A stretch of 64,000 nt of DNA from Lepisosteus oculatus (lineage: Eukaryota; Chordata; Actinopteri; Semionotiformes; Lepisosteidae): the NCBI RefSeq assembly GCF_040954835.1, contig NC_090698.1, forward strand, positions 1,176,501 to 1,240,500. Reading direction: 5' to 3'. Below are positions 26,530-35,368 of this stretch, one piece after another. The notes under the pieces were generated by a model, which had not been told where the DNA came from, ran no database searches, and worked only from the letters and a program-made list of their open reading frames with translations. The position numbers and the translations under genes were made by a program. Numbering within the stretch: position 1 is the first letter of the stretch; each line of letters starts with the position of its first letter.

Positions 26530-28388
26530 TGCTTACACTTATATAGCGCTTTTCTGGACACTCCACTCAAAGCGCTTTACAGGTAATGGGGATCCCCTCC
26601 ACCACCACCACCAGTGTGCAGCCCCACCTGGATGATGCAACGGCAGCCATAGTGCGCCAGAACGCTCATCACACATCAGCTAAAGGACGCAATAAGTGTT
26701 TCAACTGGAATCTGAACCCACAACCTTCCAGTTATGAGTCCAGAGCTCCAACAGCTCTTTACTGTGCTGAAATGACAGGTGCAGGCAGATGTCAACAGCT
26801 CGCCAGGCCCCTGTGGGACTCTACTGGCACAGACCTGCGACAGGAGATGACATTTCCTGTTGCTGCTCACCGGTATCAATAAGAGAGTCACACGTCAGTT
26901 GGAGTCTCTGTTATAACTGTCTATAACACGTCTACGAATGACATTCTAAACTGTTCTAAAACATCAGGTATCCCCAACACTAAGTTTAAGGTTGGTATGG
27001 GTCAGGATGTTACTCCCACATTAATGTGATCCACAGTAGAGGTTGTTGATTGTCTCTGGCATTTGTAGACTTAGAAATAACATGGTACCTATGAGAGTGG
27101 GTGTTCTCACAAATTGCCTTAAACACACAGTCTCTGGGAGATGGGTCAGAGCTTAATAGAGCTTAATATCGGCCTCTTGTGATGTTTAAGATGTTAATAC
27201 TCTAATGCCTAAGAGTCCTTTCAGCTGTTTACATCTTAAATGAGAGGCACTGGGGGTGCTACACTCTCGTGGCACAATCCCCTCACAATCCTCAGCTGAA
27301 AGGCTCTATTCTTTACAAAGCAGATTAAAACACCTTTTCTTGCGTGATCTGTTCTTCTACCGGTTACCAGTGTGTGATCCTGTTGTTGTTGCTGTAATAT
27401 ATTATAGTGACAGCTAAACAGATCAATCTATTACAGGCGGCAGGCACACCCGGTCTCACTCTGTGTACCAGATCTGAACGCCGAGTATTTTGTTTCTGTG
27501 ATACAGATGGCATTATGTGAGTCATATTTGTATTCAGATCGCCAGCATTCATCGGTTTATGACTAATTCTCCCGGAGTTTAAGCGTCTGTGATTATAAAC
27601 CCGAGACGGTAACAGGCGGTTCGTTTCCACACGACAATCTACATCCACTTTCGGATATTTCGTGTTAAATTTAGCAGCAGCGCAAGGCCGGCCGCTTGGC
27701 CATCAGGCGTCTGTTGTCCTCCTGTCCTCTCTGTACTGACCCCGTTTCAGTCCCGCGCTCTACATTCCCCAGGTGAACCGCCCGGGGACGCAGAATATGT
27801 TCGGATCAGACCTTGGCCAAAACACAAAATACCTGCATGAGAGTCATCTAAAATCTCACTCGTATTAAGGGTCAGCTTTTTTCTATAGGCAAGCCTCATA
27901 CTAGACGCTGAGGTAACTTGGTGCGTATCGGTGTAAACATTAGATTATACGAGCAGGCAGTTAATTGCATCACCAGGCTACCGATGCATCAGCCCAGAGA
28001 GCAGTCACAGTGCAGAGCCACAGCCTGCAAACGCTGTGACTGCCGACTGAAAGCACCTTTCCGCAGGTGCGCTCCGCGGGCGTGGCAGGACAGGCAGTGG
28101 AAACTGGGCCAGGGGCTCGGTGCTGGTTGGTTGTGTCGGGGTGCTGTCGCGGGCTGTAAACTGAGCTGCCCTGCTGCTTGTGATCTCGTGAAAACACCCG
28201 AAACAGGCCGGACGTCTCCGAGCCGGTGCCCGGTTCCGCCCCGTTGCCACGTCTGCCCGGTTTCAAGGTGTCGGCGGGACCGGCTGCCCCGCGGCACACT
28301 TCAAGACGCTCATCTGTTTCTGAATAAGGAAAGCCGTCTTACCTCTGTTCAGAACATTAGTCTCATTCCCGACGCTCATATTTCGCAT
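12741..28388 (-). CDS. relb: RELB, NF-kappaB subunit, whole gene span (11 coding exons, 666 aa)
   Basis: RelB is a Rel-homology transcription factor. With p52 or p50 it binds kappaB DNA as the output of the non-canonical NF-kappaB pathway and moves between cytoplasm and nucleus. Coding exons from the start: 28388-28343, 26282-26271, 25888-25698, 22986-22663, 21001-20841, 20278-20187, 17260-17129, 16526-16422, 15081-14866, 13912-13844, 13393-12741. Phases agree at every junction. RelB rather than RelA or c-Rel is shown by [18 protein letters not shown] and SAGSILG at about residues 152-174, then [28 protein letters not shown] and [10 protein letters not shown]-type blocks (here [10 protein letters not shown]). 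Rel DNA-binding and IPT/dimerisation domains cover about residues 150-430. A basic nuclear-localisation patch, NRKRK, follows. Residues 450-666 form an acidic, Ser/Asn-rich tail that looks unlike mammalian RelB activation domains. The protein is longer than human RELB (579 aa), although its start is shorter. It lies downstream of CLPTM1 in the same orientation, as in human. Confidence 0.95.
13844..13912 (-). CDS. relb: RELB coding exon 10 (residues 427-450), NLS
   Basis: This small exon encodes [25 protein letters not shown] matches the position of the nuclear localisation signal directly after the Rel homology region, where human has VDKKRKR. Acceptor CTTTTCAG, donor TTGCAG|GTATTT. Confidence 0.9.
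14866..15081 (-). CDS. relb: RELB coding exon 9 (residues 355-427)
   Basis: It encodes the end of the dimerisation domain: [40 protein letters not shown] and EPVTFTYLP. The [12 protein letters not shown] sequence is a family signature. The exon is much richer in GC than the introns around it. Acceptor TTTGCAG, donor CCCG|GTACGG. Confidence 0.94.
15424..15620 (+). mobile_element. tRNA-derived SINE fragment in RELB intron 8
   Basis: The segment has a pol III A-box-like TGGCTCAGGCTCTG and, about 35 bp later, a B-box-like GGTTCACATGG. It closely resembles the reverse complement of the SINE copies at 39.2-39.5 kb and 42.35-42.63 kb. Its tail differs from theirs, so the copy is truncated or chimeric. 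Confidence 0.6.
16422..16526 (-). CDS. relb: RELB coding exon 8 (residues 320-355)
   Basis: It encodes [20 protein letters not shown], then [15 protein letters not shown], the IPT-domain core shared by all Rel proteins. Acceptor CTAACAG, donor GAAAG|GTACAG, phase 1 at both ends. Confidence 0.93.
17129..17260 (-). CDS. relb: RELB coding exon 7 (residues 276-320)
   Basis: It encodes [20 protein letters not shown] through [10 protein letters not shown] and crosses from the DNA-binding domain into the IPT dimerisation domain. Acceptor TTTCTCAG, donor CAAAA|GTGAGT, phase 1 at both ends. Confidence 0.92.
17405..17455 (+). repeat. Dispersed-repeat tail in RELB intron 6
   Basis: The phrase GGGCTGAATGGCCTCTTCTC followed by ATTTGTAAGCATTCTTATG is a common retroelement 3' tail in non-teleost fish. 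A related phrase, GGGCTGAATGGCC, occurs at 25386. The element body upstream is not recognisable. Confidence 0.45.
18730..18900 (-). mobile_element. Very degenerate LINE reverse-transcriptase remnant in RELB intron 6
   Basis: In the reverse complement, GGATCTGTGTTAGGACCAGT reads GSVLGPV and is followed by INDLD-like and KFAD-like codons (FADY where FADD is expected). That is the order seen in the RT core of jockey/CR1-type LINEs. Stops and frame shifts abound and the family is not assignable. Confidence 0.4.
19750..19765 (+). promoter_or_regulatory. TATA-like sequence inside RELB intron 6
   Basis: GCTATAAAAGG lies in a GC-rich flank on the strand opposite to RELB. It matches the TATA consensus, but no recognisable gene follows, so it may be chance. 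Confidence 0.15.
20187..20278 (-). CDS. relb: RELB coding exon 6 (residues 245-276)
   Basis: It starts after CTCTGGCAG and encodes [20 protein letters not shown], then a Lys/Arg-rich stretch and GIDPFH, close to human [15 protein letters not shown]. It ends CCACA|GTGAGT in phase 1. Confidence 0.92.
20841..21001 (-). CDS. relb: RELB coding exon 5 (residues 192-245)
   Basis: It follows an ATTTTAG acceptor and reads [10 protein letters not shown], then [20 protein letters not shown], and ends AGCACAG|GTGTGC in phase 2. This is the central Rel DNA-binding domain with the conserved HPH-LVGKDC-DG strand-loop. Confidence 0.92.
22663..22986 (-). CDS. relb: RELB coding exon 4 (residues 84-191), start of the Rel domain
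   Basis: It encodes a variable linker and then the RelB-specific [18 protein letters not shown] block and SAGSILG, ending LPAIE|GTGAGC in phase 0. RFRYECEG is the DNA-contacting recognition loop of Rel proteins. A second CAG three bases inside could serve as an alternative acceptor, so the exact 5' edge is uncertain by one codon. Confidence 0.92.
25300..25412 (+). repeat. Retroelement 3' tail in RELB intron 3
   Basis: GATCCTGGATCAACTAGCTA, then ACTAAAATCCACACCAGCAA and GACGGGCTGAATGGCC, matches a tail phrase widespread in fish non-LTR elements. Only the tail is present. Confidence 0.45.
25698..25888 (-). CDS. relb: RELB coding exon 3 (residues 20-83)
   Basis: It begins after TTTCGCAG and ends CACGCAG|GTAGGC in phase 0. 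It encodes [10 protein letters not shown] followed by a Pro/Ser-rich linker ahead of the Rel domain. The DIINEYI block is the conserved N-terminal RelB element; the linker is not conserved. Confidence 0.85.
26271..26282 (-). CDS. relb: RELB micro-exon 2, 12 nt (residues 16-19)
   Basis: Twelve bases lie between a strong acceptor (pyrimidine tract ending TTCTTTCTTCCAG) and a strong donor (CTAG|GTGAGT). Joined to the flanking phase-1 exons they read D-V-E-L, giving NRDVELDIINEYI, which aligns with DELEIIDEYI of human RELB. The length is a multiple of three, so skipping it would keep the frame and remove only four residues. Confidence 0.75.
26468..26529 (+). repeat. (AAT)n microsatellite, about 20 copies, RELB intron 1
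   Basis: An uninterrupted AAT run directly abuts the start of the ATATAGCGCTTTT element. The copy at 40.66-40.97 kb also ends in AATTATTATT, so the microsatellite probably grew from the element's tail. Confidence 0.95.
26530..26890 (-). mobile_element. Composite SINE-like element, ATATAGCGCTTTT family, RELB intron 1
   Basis: The left part carries GCTTACACTTATATAGCGCT, TTTCTGGACACTCC and AAAGCGCTTTACAGGTAATG, shared with inverted copies at 40.66-40.97 kb and 53.62-53.70 kb. On the minus strand the right part (about 26790-26700) is tRNA-like, with GAGCTCTGGACTC and GGTTCAGATTCC, which resembles a pol III B box. It is noncoding. Confidence 0.7.
28343..28388 (-). CDS. relb: RELB coding exon 1 (residues 1-15)
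   Basis: The start ATG at 28388-28386 is preceded six codons upstream by an in-frame TGA, and a second in-frame ATG follows three codons later. The exon encodes [15 protein letters not shown] and ends in phase 1 at a consensus donor (AGAG|GTAAGA). It lies inside the CpG-rich block. The short N-terminus lacks most of the leucine-rich segment found ahead of the DELEIIDEY block in human RELB. Confidence 0.8.
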
Positions 28389-28686
28389 TTTAAGCTTGGG
28401 ATCTCAGTGGCAGTCGGCGCGAACTGTAAAGCGATCTGAACTCTGCTCTTCCCGAAAGCCGCGCTGCCGTGTCTCTCCCAGTTCACTGCTCTTCGGCCAT
28501 GTCGGCAGCCCCGAACTACAGCGGCTGCGCCCGGCAAGACATCGTCTCAGCGCCGCCCTGTCGGGATGTTTCACGCGTGTCGGGCGCTTGCGGGGATGAC
28601 TGTGCGCGCAGCTCTCGATCCTCCACGGGCCAGGCGAGAAGTGGGGCGACGCGTCTCAGCTACAGACTTTCTTCTTGCACGAGTCT

Positions 28687-28704
28687 GGAATTCCCCTGAC
28701 GTCA
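28687..28704. promoter_or_regulatory. Abutting kappaB site and palindromic CRE upstream of RELB
   Basis: GGAATTCCCC (minus strand GGGGAATTCC) fits the kappaB consensus GGGRNWYYCC exactly and is followed without a gap by TGACGTCA, the full CREB/ATF palindrome. They lie about 300 bp upstream of the start codon. NF-kappaB control of RELB transcription is known in mammals, so an autoregulatory role is plausible. Confidence 0.65.
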
Positions 28705-28709
28705 CGCTA

Positions 28710-28720
28710 GGGGAAGCCCC
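28710..28720. promoter_or_regulatory. Second kappaB-like site upstream of RELB
   Basis: GGGGAAGCCCC lies six bases beyond the CRE. Its inner ten bases match GGGRNNYYCC but have G at the preferred A/T position, so it is weaker than the neighbouring site. Confidence 0.4.
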
Positions 28721-28760
28721 GGGCAGCGCCACATTTTCCAATCGCTAACAGCCCTGGTAT

Positions 28761-29550
28761 GAGTAATGCCTGCTGGCTGTCCTGCCTGTGCGCATCTGTT
28801 TTCTATTCGTCTTTTAAGCTCTGTTTCACGCAGAAAGGTGAGGTAGAAGGAGCCGAATAAAATCTGCGTGCACAGAAGGGAAAACCGAAATCGAAAGTGA
28901 TAGAGGCGGCCCGCGCCGCGCAGGGAGGGTTTAATACAACCAGCAACGAGCTCGACTCTCGGTGTCTCTGGACCCAAGCACCCCCGGTTTCTCGCTGACA
29001 CAACACCACCTGGAAACACGGTCTGTCTGTTCATGCAGGCCAGCAGTGAATTATCAGTGTTTTTCACAAACACATCGTGAAGTTTTGCTCGTGGTTTGCT
29101 TTCACACCAAAGCAGCGCTGCTGTGTGTCGGCTGTTTCCCCGGATTGTTCACGGCTTCAGTTCACGGCTTGTTGACGAGCTGTGTCACTATCGGGCAGTG
29201 GTAACTGCGTGAACAGCATGAAAACACCAAAATGATAAAGAAAAACGCTATTATCATATGGTTAGAAATACTGTATTCTTGCTTTTAGTAAAGACACGCA
29301 GATGTTTAGAAATCGAATGCATTTTCTTTGTATTGCCCTAAGTATCATGCCGCTCTCCAGAAGTTAAACGTTACATAACAAATCGGACATTGCTGGGGAA
29401 AATGTTTTTGAACAGTGTTTCACAGATAACAGATGATACAAGAGAGTCCTGCTTTCTAACGCAAAGTATTAACCGTCGTCCTGGTTTGTCAAGACTGAAA
29501 TACTGTTTCAGTGAGGAACAAGTGTAACGGGAAAAGAGTCTGATATGAAC
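28761..29550. other. Intergenic DNA upstream of RELB
   Basis: The sequence shifts from CpG-rich to AT-rich, with no recognised exon on either strand. The plus-strand frame at 28962-29204 has no family resemblance. Confidence 0.4.
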
Positions 29551-29657
29551 CGCGTCAGGTTGCTCAAACCTGAAGAAGGCTCCACGGCCGAAACGTTGTG
29601 TTCTCTTTCTTCTTTTTTTCAGCATGGAATAAACCTATTACTTGTTCCTTTGCTGCT
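29551..29657 (+). repeat. Foldback-family dispersed repeat, single arm
   Basis: It contains ACCTGAAGAAGGCTCCACGG, CCGAAACGTTG and TTTTTCAGCATGGAATAAAC. These are shared with the right arms at 42.19-42.26 kb and 47.44-47.51 kb. Only one arm is present, so it cannot fold back. Confidence 0.75.
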
Positions 29658-30079
29658 CTACAGGTATACTAGTTGCTGTAGTATATTTACTATACGTGCT
29701 GCACCCTGCATACTGTCGGCCGTCAGCCCTGAGTCCCGCACTGTAGTCCTGTGGGCTCTGAGGGCGAGTTCACGTGACTGACAGTGAGGAACAAGGGAGG
29801 AGCACAGAAACAGCAGGTCTGATAACACCAAGGAAACAACAGATGACACTAAAAAGATTAACCTAAATGAGAAAGAATGGTTCAGCGTAGGCCTGTGTAA
29901 AATTACATTAGTATGTGGATCATCCCCCAAATGCTTAGCTCAGGAGACTGCAGCTCTTTAACCGGAGCACTGCGGTCCAACAGCATCCACAGGTCAGCTG
30001 GAACGACTACAGCGTGCAGCAGTAGTTGCTGGCAATGAAATGTCTTTTCTACGAGCTCACTGGGGGGAATAAAAATCAC

Positions 30080-31207
30080 AAAATTAAAGCTACAAATAAG
30101 GTGACATAATAATACATAATAGTGCAATAGAAATTGAATAAAATAAACTCAGACAGAGCTCAATATAAATAGAGCTGCAGTGTGTCCAGGGTGTGTGCAA
30201 TACATTATGTCCAAGTAGTGCAGTATGATGAATACAGTGAAAACTGTGTGTCCATGTAGCCAGTTCGGGTGATTTGCTGAAGGAGCTACAGGTTGACTAT
30301 TTAGCAGTCTTACTTCTGGAGGTAGAAGCTGTTCTGTAGTCTGTTGGACTTGGACTGAATTCTTCGGTACCGTTTGCCGGACGGTAGGAGGGAAAACAGT
30401 TTGTGGATGGGAAGACTTCGGTCCTTGAGAATGGACCTGGCCTTCTTCAGACATCTAGCTTAGTAGACCTCCTGGATGTTTGGTAGCTCACAGCCGGTAA
30501 TGAGCTGCGCTGACTTCACCACCCTCTGCAGTGCTCTGCGATCCCAGGCGGAGCAGCTCCCACAGCAGGCAGTGATGCAGCCAGTCGGGATGCTCTCAAT
30601 AGTGCACCTGTAGAAGTTGGCCTGGATAAGTGATGGCATGCCGAACTTCTTTAGCCTGCAGAGAAAGAATAGGCGCTGCCTATTGCTGTTTTGTGCTGTT
30701 TTGACCACAGTGTTGGTGTGGTGGGTCCAGGTTAAGTCCTCTGAGATGTTAACTCCCAGGAACCTAAAACTGCTGACCCTCTCCGCTGCAGTCCCATTGG
30801 TATAGATAGGTGTGTGATCTACTTCCTGGTGTTTCCTATAGTCCACAATCATCTCCTTAGTCTTACTGATGTTCAGAGAGAGGTTGTTCTGCTGGCACCA
30901 TGCTGCCAGGGTTTCAACCTCCTCCCTGTACGCAGACTCTTCACCATCTGAGATCAGGCCGATGACTGTTGTATCATCCGCAGACTAAATGATGGAGTTT
31001 GAGTGATGCCTGGTGACACAGTCATGGGTAAATAAGGAGTAGAGGACAGGGCTAAGCACACAGCCTTGGGGGGCTCCAGTGTTTAGAGTCAGGGTAGAGG
31101 ATATGTTGGTGCCCAGCCTCACCACCTGCGGACGTTCTGTCAAGAAGTCCAAGATCCAATCACAGAGGGAGGTGTTCAGTCCCAGGTCCTGGACGATCGT
31201 CTCTCCC
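30080..31207 (-). mobile_element. CR1/Rex1-group LINE fragment, RT to 3' end
   Basis: Minus-strand translation from about 31200 gives the RT palm and thumb: [10 protein letters not shown]-like residues, SADDTT at the catalytic box (just after an in-frame TAG), NNLSLNISKTKEMIVDYRK, FRFLGVNISEDLTWT and NFYRCTIESIPTGCITA. The longest intact frame is 30852-30460. The 5' half of RT and the whole endonuclease are missing, so it is a 5'-truncated, inactive copy. Confidence 0.8.
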
Positions 31208-31690
31208 TCCTCTAGAGGGCACTCCTACCTTTTCGTATTTCCTTTAGTTTAGGTTCCAGCACCTGTGTCTTGTTCCGCCTTCCCCTGTTTAACCCTGCCC
31301 TCTCCAGAGGTCTCGACTCTGCTCTGGAAGACGGATGCCTGGAAGCCCGGAGCTCGGAGCGCCTGGCCTCGTTACCCTCCTTTTCACTCCCACGTTCCTG
31401 GTTCCTTGTCCTCTTTCCCTGTGTTTATTCATGTATTGTCTTGGATGGATCTCCTGGTTTGGGATTATGGAGTGCGCCCAGGCGCAAGTCCTGTCCTGGA
31501 CTTGTTCACCTGCGCCCCCCTGAGCACCGGATCACAGCCGCCACGCCCCCGTCTGTCCTCCCCGTCTGCCGTGTTTCCCCTGTTGTCCTTCTCCAGTCAT
31601 TTTTGTACTACAGCTTCTACCGTCTGCTTAGGGTCCTGAACAACGCACTATTAGAGTGGACAGGGCCTCCTTGTGTGGATTGGTCTTTTT
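31208..31690. repeat. Unclassified sequence between two LINE fragments
   Basis: About 480 bp of pyrimidine-rich plus-strand sequence separates two minus-strand RT fragments. It begins at TCTAGAGGGCACTCC. Open frames occur in several phases but encode only low-complexity Pro/Ser/Leu-rich peptides. It looks like an inserted repeat of unknown class. Confidence 0.35.
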
Positions 31691-32710
31691 AATAACTTTA
31701 CAGCAGCAAACTGCATCTCTGCCAGTGCTCCTCAGTGGACATGGTGGGGTCACTGCATCTACATACAGGCTGACACAACGCCAGTCCAGTTCATCCTGCA
31801 GGCCACCTCTTTCTAGAGTTGGGACCTGTACCTGCAGTCATTGACAATTTCTACAGTCTGACCATTAAATACACACGGTGGGAGAGGTGTTGCGTTTCGC
31901 CTCAAATCGATGACCAGCTCCTTTGTTTTACAAAGAGGACTCATCACACCGTTTAGCAAAGTCACTTAGAATGCGTCCATGATGGTTTTCTGGGTCCCTT
32001 AGTAAGCTGACGAGGACTGAGTCGCTAGCAAATTTAATGAGACGTCTATTGGTGTGTTTGCTTTTAGAATCATTAGTGTACAAAAGGTACAGTAAGGGGG
32101 AAAGTAGAGCGCATGTCAGATAATCAGTTCCAAAATCTGACCTGTTGAGCCCTGTTTGTTAAAAAGTTCAGGACCCATCTTATCAAGTTCATGTTACGCT
32201 TGAAATTCTCAGAGTTTCGGTGCAGGCAACAGTGGCTGTATTGTGTTAAAAGCAGAGGAAAAGTCAACAAATAATATACTTACAAATGACCTTGCTGGAT
32301 CAAGATGCTGACAGACCAGATTTAACAATGGGAGTATTACATTGTCTGCTCCCCTCCTTTCTCTGTGTGCAGACTGCAGGCCGTCAGTGAGGTCCTGTGT
32401 GTTCTTTGTGATGTATTGCTTTAGATTCTCTCCAGGCTTTCACTGGGAGAGATGCAAGAGCAGCTGGCTTGTAGCTGTGGAGCATAGTTGGCCTGGCAGG
32501 TTTTGAAATAGGGATAAGGATGGATTTCTTCCACAGAGAAGGGATGATTTGTCGATTTAAGGACATCTGAAAAAGCCAACTAAAAATATCGCACAGCTGA
32601 TCTGCACAAGATTGCAGAACTCTTCCATTAACATGACCTGGACTTGCAGGTAATGTTGTTAATCTTCCACATATTAACTGCTTACATGCCTCTGCTGGAT
32701 CCATTTTAAT
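31691..32710 (-). mobile_element. Second CR1/Rex1-type LINE RT fragment
   Basis: Minus-strand translation gives an RT entry region (CADQLCDIFSWLFQMSLNRQ, then IIPSLWKKSILIPISK) at 32704-32384. Towards the low end comes KTKELVIDLRRN followed by a VFNGQTVEIV-like block. Its residues differ from those of the fragment at 30-31.2 kb, so this is a separate copy or subfamily. Frameshifts are frequent. Confidence 0.65.
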
Positions 32711-34065
32711 AGACTCACCAGAAGCTGGGAGGTCAGCACTGTGTTTTTTTAATACTTCCTCTCATTCACTGTTCAAAATCCACACTGGCGGGTTCAGCAA
32801 ACTCTTGAATGTCGAAATGTATTTGAAAACACAGCTGGAAAGCGCAAGGCAGCTCAATTTATTTAGTTAATATCAGACGATTAAACGTTTAAACTGCAGA
32901 AGTTTTTCGTTTCCTTTGCGAGTGCCAGCCTGATTAAAGAGTCTCTCGAGCTAAGAATTAAAGTCACTGCACAAAGAGGTCTGTGTTGGTGGAAAGACAG
33001 CTATAAGTGCTTTGGGGACAATAAAACAATTATACAGCAGGAGGTGCTTTTAACTCTTCCCGGTATTTGTGTTTACTCCCTGAGAACCAGGGACGCCCCC
33101 TCTGCTGGGAAGAGCAGCTCGATCAGCGGGGAACTGCCGCCCTCTCCTGGCTAGGAAGGTGTACTACAGCTTGCTGGGCTCGCCGTGGGGCGGTTCGCCA
33201 TTTTAAAACAAACCCCGCAGACGCTTTTGTTGGTGCGTGACACTAAAGCTATTGAACTGAGTTATTGTTCTTACCATTTTCTACAGCAACTATTTTAAGA
33301 GACTTAAACGGCAGCAGGAGTGCCCTGTATAAAGCTTTCTGTCCGAGTTGTGCATTGACAAATGAGTGGCAGTAATATTCCTGAAAGACTGAAGAGACAC
33401 GCTCCCCCTACCTCGCACCCCTTGATTTAAAATGTACGCACTGTGGTCGCCGCCACCACCTCTCTGCCGTGCACCCGAGTGTGACACACTGTGGCCAGGG
33501 AAATGGTTTTGTCAGTTCAGAGTTTTAGACAGCAGAAATGGCAGACACTGCAATAATTTTATTGAATGCTCACGTCTTTGTAAAAACCTCGAAACTATAA
33601 AAACAACCGCTGACCGGTTGTTGTCAGGATCGTGTTTTTTTTCCTCCCTAAAAGGAATTCAATGATATTCCAAATATCTGAATCGGGAACTGTAGATTTG
33701 CTCAACTCAAACACAGGGAGACAAAGGAATATGTCTGCATCGATATATTCTCACGATTAAAATAGCTGTGGATTCAATATAACTTTTAAAACGGCCTCCC
33801 AGGCTTCATTGCACAGCACGACGCAATATCTCCAATCCAGGCAGCGTTTGAGAGCTTGTGAGTTGGTACAAGTGAAGCGTCTGCTCACCATCGCGCCCTC
33901 TGCGATGGACTTTTCCCAGTTCCTCTCTGGAAGCCTCCACCACCAGGAAGAGAACAGGACACCAGCACATACACCTTGAACTCCAGCTGCAGCTCAGGCT
34001 CCAGAAACTGACAGTCCCCAGAGAGAGGATTTAGCCTAATAAAAACTCAGCCACAATACCCACCA
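32711..34065. other. Intergenic DNA between RELB and CLPTM1
   Basis: No exon is recognised. A GC-rich island at about 33060-33200 contains CTCF-like motifs, and the rest is AT-rich. The transcription end of CLPTM1 probably lies at the high-coordinate edge. Confidence 0.4.
33136..33150 (-). promoter_or_regulatory. CTCF-like motif between RELB and CLPTM1
   Basis: The minus strand reads CCAGGAGAGGGCGGC, 14 of 15 positions of CCASYAGRKGGCRGY. A second, weaker same-strand motif (CCAGCAGAGGGGGCG) lies about 40 bp away near 33092-33110. The position between two genes suits an insulator, but binding is not shown. Confidence 0.4.
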
Positions 34066-35192
34066 GTAATGGACTTATACAGATTCTTTCATTTTATTGG
34101 CTTGTAACTATAAAGACCCAAGAATGAGGTCTCTGATGGAGTAGTGTTTCACTGAGCCAGGCTGAGCAGCAGGACCTTGACTGTCTAGTACCAACAGACA
34201 TCCCTTCTCCATAGTGGGGTGTGAATTTGGACCCAAATCTGGTGCCATTTAAAATGTTAATTTCACTGAATGCGATATACAGTAGTAGGCATGTCTTTAA
34301 CGACGTCAATTAAATTTCATAGTAATTGGTTTTTAAAAACTGATTTTATGATCACTTTTTAGACTTGTACAGATAATTAAAAATTTCAAATTACTCTATA
34401 AAGAGTATGTGCCAAGTCAAACACTGTTGTGATGTATGGCACAAGAAGTCAGCCAAACACCAGGAAGTGTTGTGGAGTTTATACAAACGAGCCTGGCCTT
34501 CTAACACAACGCGATATGGGTGTCACCTTGAAATAATTAAAAACATCAGTCTTGCTCAGAATTACTTTTTGCACATCAGCTACTGCTAAACAACTGACAT
34601 CAGTGTAATTAAGGTACAAGCCTAGAGTCTGTACAGTTTAGGACATACATATACAACAAAAATCCAGTGACTGAAAATCAAATAAGTATTAGAATGTTTT
34701 TTTACCTACAAGGCTTTTTGTTAAAATTCTGAAACATCAAGGATTTTAGAAACCAGTGCCCCTCCTCTCCCTCCCTGGCTGTTTTACACACAATCTTCCT
34801 AAACGGTTGTACTCGGCAGACACTGAAATCTCAGCCATCCTGGTCAGCAGTAGATCATACCCGACGCTCTCACAATGGAATGGAATTCACAACGGAACAG
34901 ACAGCAGTGGCTCTGTAGTTTTAAATATGGAGATATGTGTTGCCCCCCCCACCCTGCCCCCATCCCATATCAAAAAACAAATACAGTACGTCACGTTATA
35001 CTTCACTGAATCTTCCAAAAAAATATAAAAAAAATCTGGAAAAAGTTTATATATACTTTATCTGTCATATCCAAAGGATAGTTTACCAATTTGTTTAGTG
35101 TCCATTATCTCCTGTCCCCGATGCCCCGTCAAATGAAACATTAATTTCTGCATTAATTATTCTTAAATCTCTCGTTATAAAGATGAGGTTAG
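34066..35192 (-). other. Probable CLPTM1 3' untranslated region
   Basis: It follows the CLPTM1 stop without a coding signal. A minus-strand AATAAA at 34098-34093 (CCAATAAAATG) is a good poly(A) signal and would give a 3' UTR of about 1.1 kb. Confidence 0.5.
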
Positions 35193-35368
35193 TTAATCGT
35201 TCTTCTTCTCTCCCTCTGGTTTGTCTGTGATGGCCACGCCCTCCGTCCCGGCCACCTGCTCGGGCTTTCCCGTCGTGTGATCCACCCCACTTGTCCCAAA
35301 CTCGTTCACGCGGTTGGGATCCACGCGGTAGATCCATCGCTGGTACAGGTAGATGAAGAACACCACAT
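35193..35368 (-). CDS. clptm1: CLPTM1 terminal coding exon 14 (residues 574-631)
   Basis: It encodes DVVFFIYLYQRWIYRVDPNR, VNEFGTSG and a charged tail ending EGEKKND before TAA at 35195-35193. The tail is shorter than the human Ala/Thr/Pro-rich tail but ends in the same acidic-basic way. Confidence 0.95.

Larger units (their letters stand above)
27950..28760 (-). promoter_or_regulatory. CpG-rich promoter block of RELB
   Basis: The region surrounding exon 1 is rich in G+C and CpG compared with its AT-rich surroundings and contains the kappaB and CRE motifs at 28687-28720. This is the expected position for the RELB transcription start. The start site itself cannot be fixed from the sequence. 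Confidence 0.65.

Noticed and set aside
26453-26635. Poly-isoleucine and poly-leucine frames
   Set aside because: Translations of the (AAT)n microsatellite.
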